The notes beneath the pieces were generated by a model. It was not told the origin of the DNA, made no database searches, and was given only the letters and a program-made list of their open reading frames with translations. A stretch of 64,000 bases of DNA. Origin: Vallitaleaceae bacterium 9-2. GTDB lineage: Bacteria; Bacillota; Clostridia; Lachnospirales; Vallitaleaceae. The stretch's first letter is position 1; each line of letters opens with the position of its first letter. The translations under genes and the position numbers were made by a program. This document shows, one piece after another, positions 1 to 7,880 of the stretch. The stretch spans positions 1,922,001 to 1,986,000 of the forward strand of contig CP121691.1 in assembly GCA_038396585.1 (NCBI GenBank), written 5' to 3'.

Positions 1-848
1 TCAAACATCGGTTCTTCTGCGATTGCTTCTGAGTCGATTGGTATATCTTCTACAGATGCAATCGTTGCTTTTAATAAATCAGCAACATTCTTTTTATTTT
101 CTGGTTTTTTCTCTTTATTTGTAGATGCATCCAAGCCTTGGATTGCTTCTTGTTCTAATGTCTTCATCTCTTTTTGTTTTTCTTTTTGCTTTTCTCGTTG
201 TGTGCTGATATTTTGTAGCTGTGCGCTGATGAATAAAATAAATCGCTTAATTGCACCTACAAGAAAACGGTATGATTTTTTAATGATAACGATAATGGAT
301 TTTTCAGTGATTCCTATAAAAATAGACAGAAAAATAACAATCAGGACAAGTATCGTTGCAATTTTTCCAAGCAACTTCAAAAAGAAATCTCCAATAAGCC
401 CTCCAATAAGTCCACCCGCAATGTGATGACTGGAAGACAATTTAAAATACAGTGTTAATGAAGGAAAAAACGCCGTTGTCGTCTCATCATTAATGCGCAC
501 AAATAATTGTGGAAACTCAACATAAATGACATGCGCTGTTATTGATATAAATATGATTGCCAAAAATGAAAGCAACAGTATCATATTTAACCGTTTATTT
601 CCTTTGTTAAATGCTTTCATAAAAGAAGCAACAAAGATACCAATAGGTAAAATATAAGCACCTACTCCAAGAAGTCCAAAGAAAAAACTCCGAAAAAAGG
701 CACCAATTATTCCACCACCATTAAGATATATGCTTACCATTATAAATAATGCGAAAGCTAAGACCACCATGACAACAATTTCATATTGAACCATACTCAA
801 CGAAGTTGTTGCGGAGGGATGTTTTTGTTTTTTTGTTGTTCGAGCCAT
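1..848 (-). CDS. spoIIIE: DNA translocase FtsK/SpoIIIE, N-terminal part, cut by the window edge
   Basis: Reading the minus strand from an ATG at 848 gives 282 open codons that run off the left edge, so only the amino-terminal part is present. It shows the four-helix membrane domain of FtsK/SpoIIIE translocases, with hydrophobic segments near residues 23-43, 58-77, 89-110 and 165-185. A charged Lys/Glu/Gln-rich linker follows from about residue 210; the motor and gamma domains lie outside. In the family the protein sits at the division septum and pumps chromosomal DNA across it. The start is supported by AAAGGGG seven bases upstream. It lies 16 bp downstream of the aspartokinase, as in Bacillus where dapG is near spoIIIE, which favours SpoIIIE over a second FtsK paralogue; the two cannot be separated from this fragment. 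Confidence 0.85.
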   Translation of the reverse strand, partial: MARTTKKQKHPSATTSLSMVQYEIVVMVVLAFALFIMVSIYLNGGGIIGAFFRSFFFGLLGVGAYILPIGIFVASFMKAFNKGNKRLNMILLLSFLAIIFISITAHVIYVEFPQLFVRINDETTTAFFPSLTLYFKLSSSHHIAGGLIGGLIGDFFLKLLGKIATILVLIVIFLSIFIGITEKSIIVIIKKSYRFLVGAIKRFILFISAQLQNISTQREKQKEKQKEMKTLEQEAIQGLDASTNKEKKPENKKNVADLLKATIASVEDIPIDSEAIAEEPMF

Positions 849-864
849 AGTACATTCCCCTTTA

Positions 865-2061
865 TTACAAATTAAAAGCCTGGTGTAAAGCCATAATTGC
901 TTTTTCCATGTCTTTTTCATAAACCAAACATGCAATCGTACTTAATGAGTCTGCTGTTTGTAAAATTTCTATCTGTTCTTGTTTTAGTGCATGAATAATC
1001 TGAGCCATAACCCCTGGAACCCCTGTCATGCGCTCACCAATGACGGTTACTTTAGCGCAGTCACGAATAAGGCTATATGATAAGTCAAAGGATGTGATGA
1101 CCTCAATAGCTGCAGCTTCACTGCTTAGTTCCGTTGTAAACACACTATGATCCGGAAAAATATTTATAATATCAATGGAGATTTTTTTCTGTGCCAATGC
1201 ATTATAAAAAGCATCCGTATCAAATGATCCATTAATTGTAAATTGTATTCGTTCAACACGATGCGCAATTCCTGTGATTACTTTATTTGCATCGATTTCT
1301 CCAGTGTTTAGTGTATCATAGTGGGTAATCTGCGTACCATTATGGTTAGAAAAAGTATTCTTGATAATCAAGGGGATCCCTGAGCGTTTTGCAATTTCTA
1401 CAGCCCCCTTATGTATGACCTTTGCACCAGAATCTGCCATCTGAAACACTTCATCATAGCTAATCATTTGAATAGATTTTGCCTGATTGCAGTATTTAGG
1501 GTCGGCTGTCATAATGCCATTAACATCCGTATATATTTCAACACATTTTGCATTTAATGCCTCCCCAATAACCGAAGCCGTTGTATCTGAGCCTCCTCGG
1601 CCAATTGTTGTCACATTATATTGGGGTGTTCTGCCTTGAAAACCAGCAATTACAGGGACAATCTTTTTCTCCAACAAAGCCTTCAAATATTCAGGGGCAA
1701 TACCTATAATCTCTGCATTGTTATATTGATCCGTTGTAATAATCCCCGCTTCACCACCAGTAACCGCAAGAGATTCTATACCTTCTTGTCTTAATGTATT
1801 GGACATAACCACAGTGGATATGATTTCACCTGTGCTTATTAATAGATCTTTTTCCTTTGGACTAACCATGGCCTGTTGATGACCAATAAGGGACATAAGC
1901 GTATCGGTTGCATAAGGTTCTCCAATTCTTCCCATTGCAGAAACCACCACAACGACCTGTTTTCCTTGATTTATTGTATTTTTAACAATGGATGCAACAC
2001 GTTGTCGATTCTCCTTTGTTGCAACACTTGTTCCGCCAAATTTTTGTATGATTATTTCCAT
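865..2061 (-). CDS. dapG: aspartate kinase (DapG/LysC type)
   Basis: This 398-residue enzyme phosphorylates L-aspartate, the first step toward lysine, diaminopimelate, threonine and methionine. The kinase domain opens with KFGGTS at residues 7-12 and carries a GRGGSDTTA motif near residue 154. Two ACT domains occupy roughly residues 265-398 and should mediate feedback control by an end product. The length matches monofunctional class aspartokinases. It is the promoter-proximal gene of a pair with the spoIIIE-like gene. Bacillus has three isozymes; the spoIIIE neighbourhood suggests the DapG type, which is sensitive to diaminopimelate, but the effector cannot be read from sequence. The short leader rules out a lysine riboswitch. 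Confidence 0.92.
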   Translation of the reverse strand: MEIIIQKFGGTSVATKENRQRVASIVKNTINQGKQVVVVVSAMGRIGEPYATDTLMSLIGHQQAMVSPKEKDLLISTGEIISTVVMSNTLRQEGIESLAVTGGEAGIITTDQYNNAEIIGIAPEYLKALLEKKIVPVIAGFQGRTPQYNVTTIGRGGSDTTASVIGEALNAKCVEIYTDVNGIMTADPKYCNQAKSIQMISYDEVFQMADSGAKVIHKGAVEIAKRSGIPLIIKNTFSNHNGTQITHYDTLNTGEIDANKVITGIAHRVERIQFTINGSFDTDAFYNALAQKKISIDIINIFPDHSVFTTELSSEAAAIEVITSFDLSYSLIRDCAKVTVIGERMTGVPGVMAQIIHALKQEQIEILQTADSLSTIACLVYEKDMEKAIMALHQAFNL

Positions 2062-2089
2062 CTGTTCACCTCGTATTTTGTCTTTAATT

Positions 2090-2118
2090 ACTATACCATA
2101 GCCCCTTTTAGATTACAA
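2090..2118 (-). promoter_or_regulatory. sigma-A type promoter of the aspartokinase gene
   Basis: On the minus strand TTGTAA (2113-2118) is followed after 17 bp by TATAGT (2090-2095), with TG just before the -10. Transcription should start near 2083, giving a leader of only about 20 nt. Confidence 0.6.
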
Positions 2119-2170
2119 CTTTTTTGACTTTTCATTTTTTTGTCAACGGATAACGCCATAGACGTTTTTA

Positions 2171-2199
2171 TTGTTTTCCATGAATGAATATGTTATTAT
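2171..2199 (+). promoter_or_regulatory. sigma-A type promoter of the CBS-ACT gene
   Basis: TTGTTT (2171-2176), a 17-bp spacer and TATTAT (2194-2199) precede the CBS-ACT gene. This promoter is divergent from that of the aspartokinase. Confidence 0.6.
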
Positions 2200-2263
2200 A
2201 TTAATATAATATAAGTTATAATTTTGGTTAACTATAAACCAACTTTAGATTGGAGGTATCATT

Positions 2264-2911
2264 ATGTATGTAGGCAATAAAATGATTACAGATATTATCT
2301 CGGTATCCCCGGACGCTTCGATTTCCCAAGCATTTCAAAAAATGCACGAACGCGGTGTCAGTCAACTTCCAGTTGTTCAAAACGGAAAACTTGTCGGATT
2401 AATTACCGAAACTTTATTAAGTGAATTCACACCTTCAAAAGCAACTACACTTAGCATTTACGAATTAAACTATATCTTAGGTAAAACCAAGGTTGACTCT
2501 ATTATGGAAAAAGATGTCATCACCTGTTCTGAAGATATGTTAATCGAAGAAGTTGCAAAAATTATGAATGCCAATGATATTAACATGGTTCCTGTTATTA
2601 ATGACAACCAAACTTTAGTTGGAATCATTTCTCGATCTGATATTATTGAATCCTTTATTGAAATCACAGGCGCTATGGATCCAGGTGGATCTCGCATCAC
2701 AATTAATTCAAAAGATGAAGCCGGTAAGCTTGCTGAGATTTCTTCTATTATTAAAGACTATGGTGTAAATATTACCCACTTAACAAGTTTTAAAAACGCT
2801 TCAACAGATAACGCCGAAATCATCATTCGACTTAATACTCAAGATGTAACGCCAATTATACAAGCGCTTGAAAACAAAGGGTATGAAATCATACGTATTG
2901 ACCATAATTAA
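2264..2911 (+). CDS. CBS-pair and ACT domain protein (AcuB-like)
   Basis: The 215-residue soluble protein has two CBS repeats (about residues 6-60 and 78-135) followed by an ACT domain (about 143-215). This is the arrangement of AcuB-like proteins. CBS pairs bind adenine nucleotides and ACT domains bind amino acids, so a sensor or regulatory role is likely, but the ligand and target are unknown. GGAGG stands nine bases before the ATG. The gene is transcribed alone on the plus strand from its own promoter and ends at a strong terminator. Its divergent partner is the aspartokinase, another ACT protein, and its convergent neighbour is the branched-chain amino-acid transporter. A link to amino-acid sensing is therefore an attractive inference only. 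Confidence 0.88.
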   Translation: MYVGNKMITDIISVSPDASISQAFQKMHERGVSQLPVVQNGKLVGLITETLLSEFTPSKATTLSIYELNYILGKTKVDSIMEKDVITCSEDMLIEEVAKIMNANDINMVPVINDNQTLVGIISRSDIIESFIEITGAMDPGGSRITINSKDEAGKLAEISSIIKDYGVNITHLTSFKNASTDNAEIIIRLNTQDVTPIIQALENKGYEIIRIDHN

Positions 2912-2956
2912 TGGATGACACCTATCTTTTATTCTTTTAATTTATCTTTATAAGCA

Positions 2957-3000
2957 AAGCAGATACCTTCCAATTCACTGGAAAGTATCTGCTTATTTTT
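2957..3000 (+). terminator. rho-independent terminator after the CBS-ACT gene
   Basis: A long hairpin (arms about 2957-2970 and 2980-2994) is followed on the plus strand by a T run at about 2995-3001. It separates the CBS-ACT gene from the convergent liv operon. On the minus strand the T tract is short, so termination of liv there is less certain. Confidence 0.8.
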
Positions 3001-3011
3001 TGGTTTTATCT

Positions 3012-3713
3012 CTATCCTAAGTATGCTTGACGCACCCTATCATCATCAAGTAACTCTTTTGCATCACCTTCAATAATAACTTTGCCTGTTTCTAATACGT
3101 AAGCACGATTGGAGATGGATAATGCTTTATGTGCATTTTGCTCTACCAAAAGAATAGTGGTTCCTAACGCATTGGTTTCTTCAATAATACTAAAGATCTC
3201 ATCAACTAAAATCGGAGCCAGCCCCATAGAAGGTTCATCCATAAGCAAAATATCCGGTTTGCTCATTAACGCACGGGCAATCGCCAGCATTTGTTGTTCG
3301 CCTCCACTCATTGTTCCAGACAACTGTTTGTGTCGCTCTTTTAACCGTGGAAAACGAAGATACATTTTTTCGATATTTTCTTCAATTTCTTTTTTATCTT
3401 TACGTGAAAAAGCGCCCATAACAAGATTTTCATATACGGACATTTGTGAAAACACCCGTCGTCCTTCAGGCACTTGTGCTAGCCCTTTATATACAATTTG
3501 ATCTGCTGCCACAGCAGTCAACTCTTCATCGTGTAATTTTATTGAACCTGTTTTAGGTTTAACCAAACCACTAATCGCATGGAGTGTCGTCGTCTTTCCG
3601 GCACCATTTGCCCCAATCAAACTAACAATTTCTCCTTTTTTCACCTTAAAGTTCATGGATTTAATTGCATGTATTGCCCCATAATATACGTCTAAATCAG
3701 TAACTGTTAACAT
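3012..3713 (-). CDS. livF: branched-chain amino-acid ABC transporter, ATPase LivF
   Basis: This 233-residue ATPase belongs to the LivF family and powers high-affinity uptake of leucine, isoleucine or valine, or a related amino acid. It has Walker A GANGAGKTT near residue 35, the ABC signature around SGGEQQM near residue 137, Walker B ILLMDEPS near residue 155 and the switch histidine region LLVEQNAH near residue 190. It is the last gene of the livJHMGF operon, 10 bp after livG, and pairs with LivG as the cytoplasmic ATPase heterodimer. Length is normal for the family. Confidence 0.95.
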   Translation of the reverse strand: MLTVTDLDVYYGAIHAIKSMNFKVKKGEIVSLIGANGAGKTTTLHAISGLVKPKTGSIKLHDEELTAVAADQIVYKGLAQVPEGRRVFSQMSVYENLVMGAFSRKDKKEIEENIEKMYLRFPRLKERHKQLSGTMSGGEQQMLAIARALMSKPDILLMDEPSMGLAPILVDEIFSIIEETNALGTTILLVEQNAHKALSISNRAYVLETGKVIIEGDAKELLDDDRVRQAYLG

Positions 3714-3723
3714 AAATCTCCTC

Positions 3724-4482
3724 CTAACTGCCTAAGTATGCTTCGATGACTTTTGAGTTGTTTTTAATCTCATCCGGAGAGCCTTTTGCAATAATCATAC
3801 CATAATCGATAACAACTAACCGCTCACATATTCCCATAACAAGATTCATATCATGTTCAATCAATAGGATGGTGATCTTGAATTTATCACGAATAAAGTG
3901 AATGGTTTCCATCAATTCTTTTGTTTCTTGCGGATTCATACCCGCTGCAGGTTCATCTAACAGTAGCAACTTTGGATCTGTAGCTAACGCTCGACAAATC
4001 TCTAGTTTACGTTGTTTTCCATAGGGTAGATTTTTAGCTAAATTATGTGCATCTGATTCCATATTAAACAATTTCAGTAGTTCTAACGCTTTTTCATGAA
4101 TACTCTCTTCTTCTTTCCAATATCTTGGAAGCCGAAAGATACCTTCAAATGTTGTATATTTCATATCTTTATGAAAAGCAATTTTAATATTTTCTAATAC
4201 AGATAAATCCGAAAATAACCGTATGTTTTGAAAGGTTCGCCCAAGGCCTAGATTTACAATTTGATATGGTTTTTTCCCATTTGCCAATTGTCCGTCAATA
4301 TATATTTCACCTTCTGTCGGCTGATAAACTCCGGTTAACATATTAAAAATAGTGGTTTTACCTGCACCATTGGGTCCAATAAGACCAACAAGTTCTCCTT
4401 TTTCAATCGTCACATCAAAATTACTAACTGCTCGTAAACCACCAAATGTAATTCCAATATCTTTTGTTTGCAACAAACTCAT
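3724..4482 (-). CDS. livG: branched-chain amino-acid ABC transporter, ATPase LivG
   Basis: The 252-residue LivG-type ATPase carries Walker A GPNGAGKTT near residue 36, a slightly degenerate signature (NLPYGKQRKLEI, near residue 145) and Walker B LLLLDEPAAG near residue 170. An AAGMNPQET stretch typical of LivG follows. Its start shares one base with the stop of livM (TAATG), indicating translational coupling. With LivF it drives the LivH-LivM channel. The precise substrate is not determinable. Confidence 0.95.
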   Translation of the reverse strand: MSLLQTKDIGITFGGLRAVSNFDVTIEKGELVGLIGPNGAGKTTIFNMLTGVYQPTEGEIYIDGQLANGKKPYQIVNLGLGRTFQNIRLFSDLSVLENIKIAFHKDMKYTTFEGIFRLPRYWKEEESIHEKALELLKLFNMESDAHNLAKNLPYGKQRKLEICRALATDPKLLLLDEPAAGMNPQETKELMETIHFIRDKFKITILLIEHDMNLVMGICERLVVIDYGMIIAKGSPDEIKNNSKVIEAYLGS

Positions 4483-5474
4483 TAGGCCACCCCTTTTCCA
4501 AATTTATTTTTTATTTTGATGATAAGGGCTCTAATACGCTCTGGTGTTTTGACTAAAGAAAACTCAGATCGTCCCAACAAGCCATCGGATTTGAAAATCA
4601 TGAGTAAGATTAATAAGACTGCATATATAAGTAAGCGCAGTTCTTCATAACTATACAAAAATTCAGCCAACGTTGCCAAAAAGATTCCTGCAACAATAGT
4701 TCCTGTAATGGAACCCATTCCTCCAAAGACAACAATAATAAATAACTCTACCGAGAACATAAATTTAAACTTATCTGGGGTTAAGTATTGTTGATACATC
4801 CCAAAGCAAGCGCCACCAACCCCTGCAATAAATGCTGATACAAAAAATGCATAAACTTTATAAAAAGTGGTTGGAACGCCGATAGATTCAGCTGCAATCT
4901 CATTTTCTCGAATAGCAATAATTGCTCGACCATGACGTGAGCGGATAAACAAAAATGCAAATGCAGTGACAATAACAAGCACAACAAATACATCCATTAG
5001 CGATGTGATTTTAGGGATTCCTCGAAGACCTGACGCACCACCAGTAAGGGGGCGTAAGTTAATGATTGTATAACGAATCATTTCACCAAAACCTAGTGTA
5101 ACGATGGCAAGATAATCTCCTCTTAATCGGAGTGCTGGGATACCAATAATCAACCCAAACAGCCCCGCTACCATTCCTCCTACAAGAATTCCAGCAATCA
5201 AGGCTAAAGTATCTGGCAGTGCTATTGTCTTCACAAATAACGCTGCTGAGTATGCTCCTAAAGCCATGAATCCTGCATGACCAAGTGCTAATTCTCCTAA
5301 AAATCCGGTGGCTATATTTAAGCCGATAGCAACAATAATGTTAATCATCGCAAAAATCATGACACCTTCAAAGTAACTGTTGATCATATTCATTTGCATT
5401 GCAAAGAAAAGGATAAGATATGAAATCACAATAGCAATAATATTTACTCCATATTTTTTAGCAAAACTTTTCAT
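4482..5474 (-). CDS. livM: branched-chain amino-acid ABC transporter, permease LivM
   Basis: This 330-residue integral membrane protein has about eight to ten hydrophobic segments and the family loop around EMIRYTIINLRPLTGG. The EAA-like coupling region RGRAIIAIRENEIAAESIG (near residue 185) contacts the ATPases. It forms the membrane channel with LivH. The gene overlaps livG by one base and follows livH by 10 bp; a GTAGGTGA ribosome-binding site precedes its ATG. Length is typical. Confidence 0.94.
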   Translation of the reverse strand: MKSFAKKYGVNIIAIVISYLILFFAMQMNMINSYFEGVMIFAMINIIVAIGLNIATGFLGELALGHAGFMALGAYSAALFVKTIALPDTLALIAGILVGGMVAGLFGLIIGIPALRLRGDYLAIVTLGFGEMIRYTIINLRPLTGGASGLRGIPKITSLMDVFVVLVIVTAFAFLFIRSRHGRAIIAIRENEIAAESIGVPTTFYKVYAFFVSAFIAGVGGACFGMYQQYLTPDKFKFMFSVELFIIVVFGGMGSITGTIVAGIFLATLAEFLYSYEELRLLIYAVLLILLMIFKSDGLLGRSEFSLVKTPERIRALIIKIKNKFGKGVA

Positions 5475-5484
5475 ATGTTATCAC

Positions 5485-6348
5485 CTACACTTTCTCTTTA
5501 ACGTTCTTGCCAAATAGTCCTGTGGGTTTTACTAAAAGCACAATAATAAGCACTCCAAAGACAAATACATTTGCCCAACTCGAACTAATATATCCTTTAA
5601 CAAAGGTTTCTATCGCCCCGATAACAAAACCGCCGACCATAGCTCCCGGAATTATTCCAATACCGCCTAACACAGCCGCTACAAACGCTTTTAGTCCGGG
5701 CATAACACCCATATAAGGCTCAAGGTTTCCATAGTTAAGCGCATATAATACACCGCCAACAGCCCCTAAAGCCGAACCAATTGCAAAAGTCAGCGAAATC
5801 GTTCTATCCACATTAATTCCCATAAGCTGCGCAGCATCACGGTCTTCTGATACAGCCCTCATGGCTTGTCCTGCTTTTGTTTTTTTGACAGTATACTCTA
5901 AAGCAATCATACAAAGTATGGTAATTGTCATTGTTAAAATTGTAATGTCGGGAAGATCAATGTTACCGATAAGCTTAACCGGTGGCATGATTTTATCCGA
6001 TGCACCAAACAAATATTTAAATAGGTTGGACAAGAACATACTCATTCCTAAAGCGGTTATCAAAGCGGATATACGTGGTGCTGAACGCAGTGGCTTATAG
6101 GCAATCCGGTCAATGGCCATACCTATCAAGGCACAAGCAAGCATGGAAAGTAAAAGCAACGGTATTAATGACATGGAAAAGGTCGTTGCCAAAAAATATC
6201 CCACAAAAGCTCCAATCATCAAAATTTCACCATGAGCAAAGTTAATTAATTTTACAATTCCATATACCATGGTATATCCTAATGCGATCAAAGCATAAAT
6301 ACTTCCTACATTGAGACTATTAATTATTTGATCTAAAAACTGTGTCAT
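5485..6348 (-). CDS. livH: branched-chain amino-acid ABC transporter, permease LivH
   Basis: The 287-residue LivH permease contains about eight membrane segments. It has the characteristic N-terminal stretch GYTMVYGIVKLINFAHGEI and the coupling loop GQAMRAVSEDRDAAQLMGI near residue 175. AAGGAGG lies upstream of the ATG. It is the first permease gene of the operon. It is separated from livJ by about 200 bp containing a strong hairpin, so the membrane parts are probably made in smaller amounts than the binding protein. Confidence 0.94.
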   Translation of the reverse strand: MTQFLDQIINSLNVGSIYALIALGYTMVYGIVKLINFAHGEILMIGAFVGYFLATTFSMSLIPLLLLSMLACALIGMAIDRIAYKPLRSAPRISALITALGMSMFLSNLFKYLFGASDKIMPPVKLIGNIDLPDITILTMTITILCMIALEYTVKKTKAGQAMRAVSEDRDAAQLMGINVDRTISLTFAIGSALGAVGGVLYALNYGNLEPYMGVMPGLKAFVAAVLGGIGIIPGAMVGGFVIGAIETFVKGYISSSWANVFVFGVLIIVLLVKPTGLFGKNVKEKV

Positions 6349-6485
6349 AAGTCAACCTCCTTGTTTATTTTCCATAGGATAAGATATCCTTTGTTTTCAA
6401 TAGAACTGGCTTAAACAAACGATCTATTATCATATGCAATTCTTTTATTTGTATAACGCATTACTTTGATAAAGCAAATATTAAC

Positions 6486-6519
6486 ATAACAAAAAGGGGA
6501 AGTTTCCCCCTTTTGTTAT
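6486..6519 (-). terminator. intra-operon hairpin between livJ and livH
   Basis: A near-perfect 15-bp inverted repeat with a tiny loop lies downstream of livJ on the minus strand. It lacks a long clean T tract, so partial termination or 3' stabilisation of the livJ message is more likely than a full stop. Such hairpins are common after genes for ABC binding proteins. Confidence 0.65.
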
Positions 6520-6546
6520 ACAAGCAATATCTACATTCTCACTAAA

Positions 6547-7701
6547 CTAATTTGATACTTTTGTTTCTAATGTAAACTCGCCATCTTTGATTGTAATAAT
6601 GGATACTTCTTTAGATATATCTCCATTTTCATCAAACTTAATGTGTCCGGTAACCGCATCTTGATCAGTATTTTTAATCTCATCGCGTACCGCATCTTTA
6701 TCTGTGGATCCCGCTCTCTCCATTGCAGCTGCCACTACTTTTACTGCATCATAGCCTAAGGCCGCAAGAGCGTTTGGAACTTCATCATATTTTTCTTCAT
6801 AAGAAGTAACAAAGCTTTGAACCACTTCAGATTCATCCGTAGTTGAGTAGTGGTTGGTGAAAAATCCACCTTCAGCATCTGCACCATAGTCTGCTTGGAT
6901 TCCATCCCATCCATCAACACCTACAAGAGTTGCATCTACACCTGCTTCTCCCAATTGTTTTGCAATCAGTCCAGCAACATTGTAATAATCCGGAATATAA
7001 ATAATGTCCGCATTTAAATCAGAAATTTTTGAAATAATAGCTTTGAAATCATTATCTTCGTTTGTATAACTTTCATTCGCCAAAACTTCCCCTGTGAAAT
7101 TTTCTGTAAATGCTTCGGCTAAACCAATGGAATAGTCACTGCTCACATTAGTAAAAATAACTGCCGTTTTGGCACTAAGATTTTCTGAAGCAAATTTTGC
7201 ACCCATAGCACCTTGATAAGGATCTGTAAAACATACTCGATATACATATTCCATTCCAACTGTAACTTCCGCATTGGTTGCTGTTGGTGTAACCATAGGT
7301 ATACCACGTTTGTCTGCTTCTGGAGCAACAACAAGAGACGTACCACTGATAACAGGACCTACCAAAGCATCAATCTTGTCTTGATCTACTAAACGGTTAA
7401 ATAAATTGATTGATTTTGTTGGATCCCCTTCATTATCATAATATGTTAACTCAAGGTCTCTTCCATTGACACCACCAGCTGCATTGATTTCCTCTATTGC
7501 TAGTTGGGATGCATTAAGAACAGCTTGTCCATAGACAGCCAAGTCACCGCTTGTTGGTGTTAGCATTCCTAATTTGATTGGTCCGTCTGTAGCACCAGCT
7601 CCTGAACTTGTATCATCGTTAGTTGCCGTTTCTTTTCCGCATCCAGAAAAAAGCGATACGGTCATCATTAATACGAATAATAATGCAATAAATTTCTTCA
7701 T
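6547..7701 (-). CDS. livJ: branched-chain amino-acid-binding lipoprotein (LivJ/LivK type)
   Basis: This 384-residue periplasmic-binding-type protein starts with a lipoprotein signal peptide whose lipobox LFSGC places the lipidated Cys near residue 21. The mature part opens with IKLGMLTPTSGDLAVYGQ and has the Leu/Ile/Val-binding fold (Peripla_BP_6). It captures amino acid outside the membrane and delivers it to LivHMGF. It is the first gene of the operon, with AAGGGTGG as ribosome-binding site and a strong promoter upstream. A low-complexity Ser/Gly/Thr linker follows the Cys, as usual for Gram-positive binding lipoproteins. Confidence 0.94.
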   Translation of the reverse strand: MKKFIALLFVLMMTVSLFSGCGKETATNDDTSSGAGATDGPIKLGMLTPTSGDLAVYGQAVLNASQLAIEEINAAGGVNGRDLELTYYDNEGDPTKSINLFNRLVDQDKIDALVGPVISGTSLVVAPEADKRGIPMVTPTATNAEVTVGMEYVYRVCFTDPYQGAMGAKFASENLSAKTAVIFTNVSSDYSIGLAEAFTENFTGEVLANESYTNEDNDFKAIISKISDLNADIIYIPDYYNVAGLIAKQLGEAGVDATLVGVDGWDGIQADYGADAEGGFFTNHYSTTDESEVVQSFVTSYEEKYDEVPNALAALGYDAVKVVAAAMERAGSTDKDAVRDEIKNTDQDAVTGHIKFDENGDISKEVSIITIKDGEFTLETKVSN

Positions 7702-7766
7702 TTTTTTCAGTCCACCCTTCGTAACTTTAATATTATATAATTTTAATGTGCTAAATTATATTTGCA

Positions 7767-7795
7767 ATTATACACTTTTTTTCTTGCAAAATCAA
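7767..7795 (-). promoter_or_regulatory. sigma-A type promoter of the livJHMGF operon
   Basis: On the minus strand TTGATT (7790-7795), a 17-bp spacer and a consensus TATAAT (7767-7772) lie upstream of livJ. The site faces away from the rqcH promoter about 50 bp away. Confidence 0.75.
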
Positions 7796-7822
7796 TAGAA
7801 ATCTATCGATTTCATTCGAGCA

Positions 7823-7851
7823 TTGCGTTTAAAGTGTGAAAATGCTATACT
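7823..7851 (+). promoter_or_regulatory. extended -10 promoter of rqcH
   Basis: TTGCGT (7823-7828), a 17-bp spacer and TATACT (7846-7851) with TGC directly before the -10 box form a good promoter. The start would be near 7858, about 23 nt before the rqcH ATG. Confidence 0.72.
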
Positions 7852-7880
7852 TTACTTTACATATATGGAAGGAGAATCAT

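Noticed and set aside
2062-2120. Lysine riboswitch before the aspartokinase
   Set aside because: The predicted start lies about 20 nt before the ATG, too short for the large lysine aptamer.
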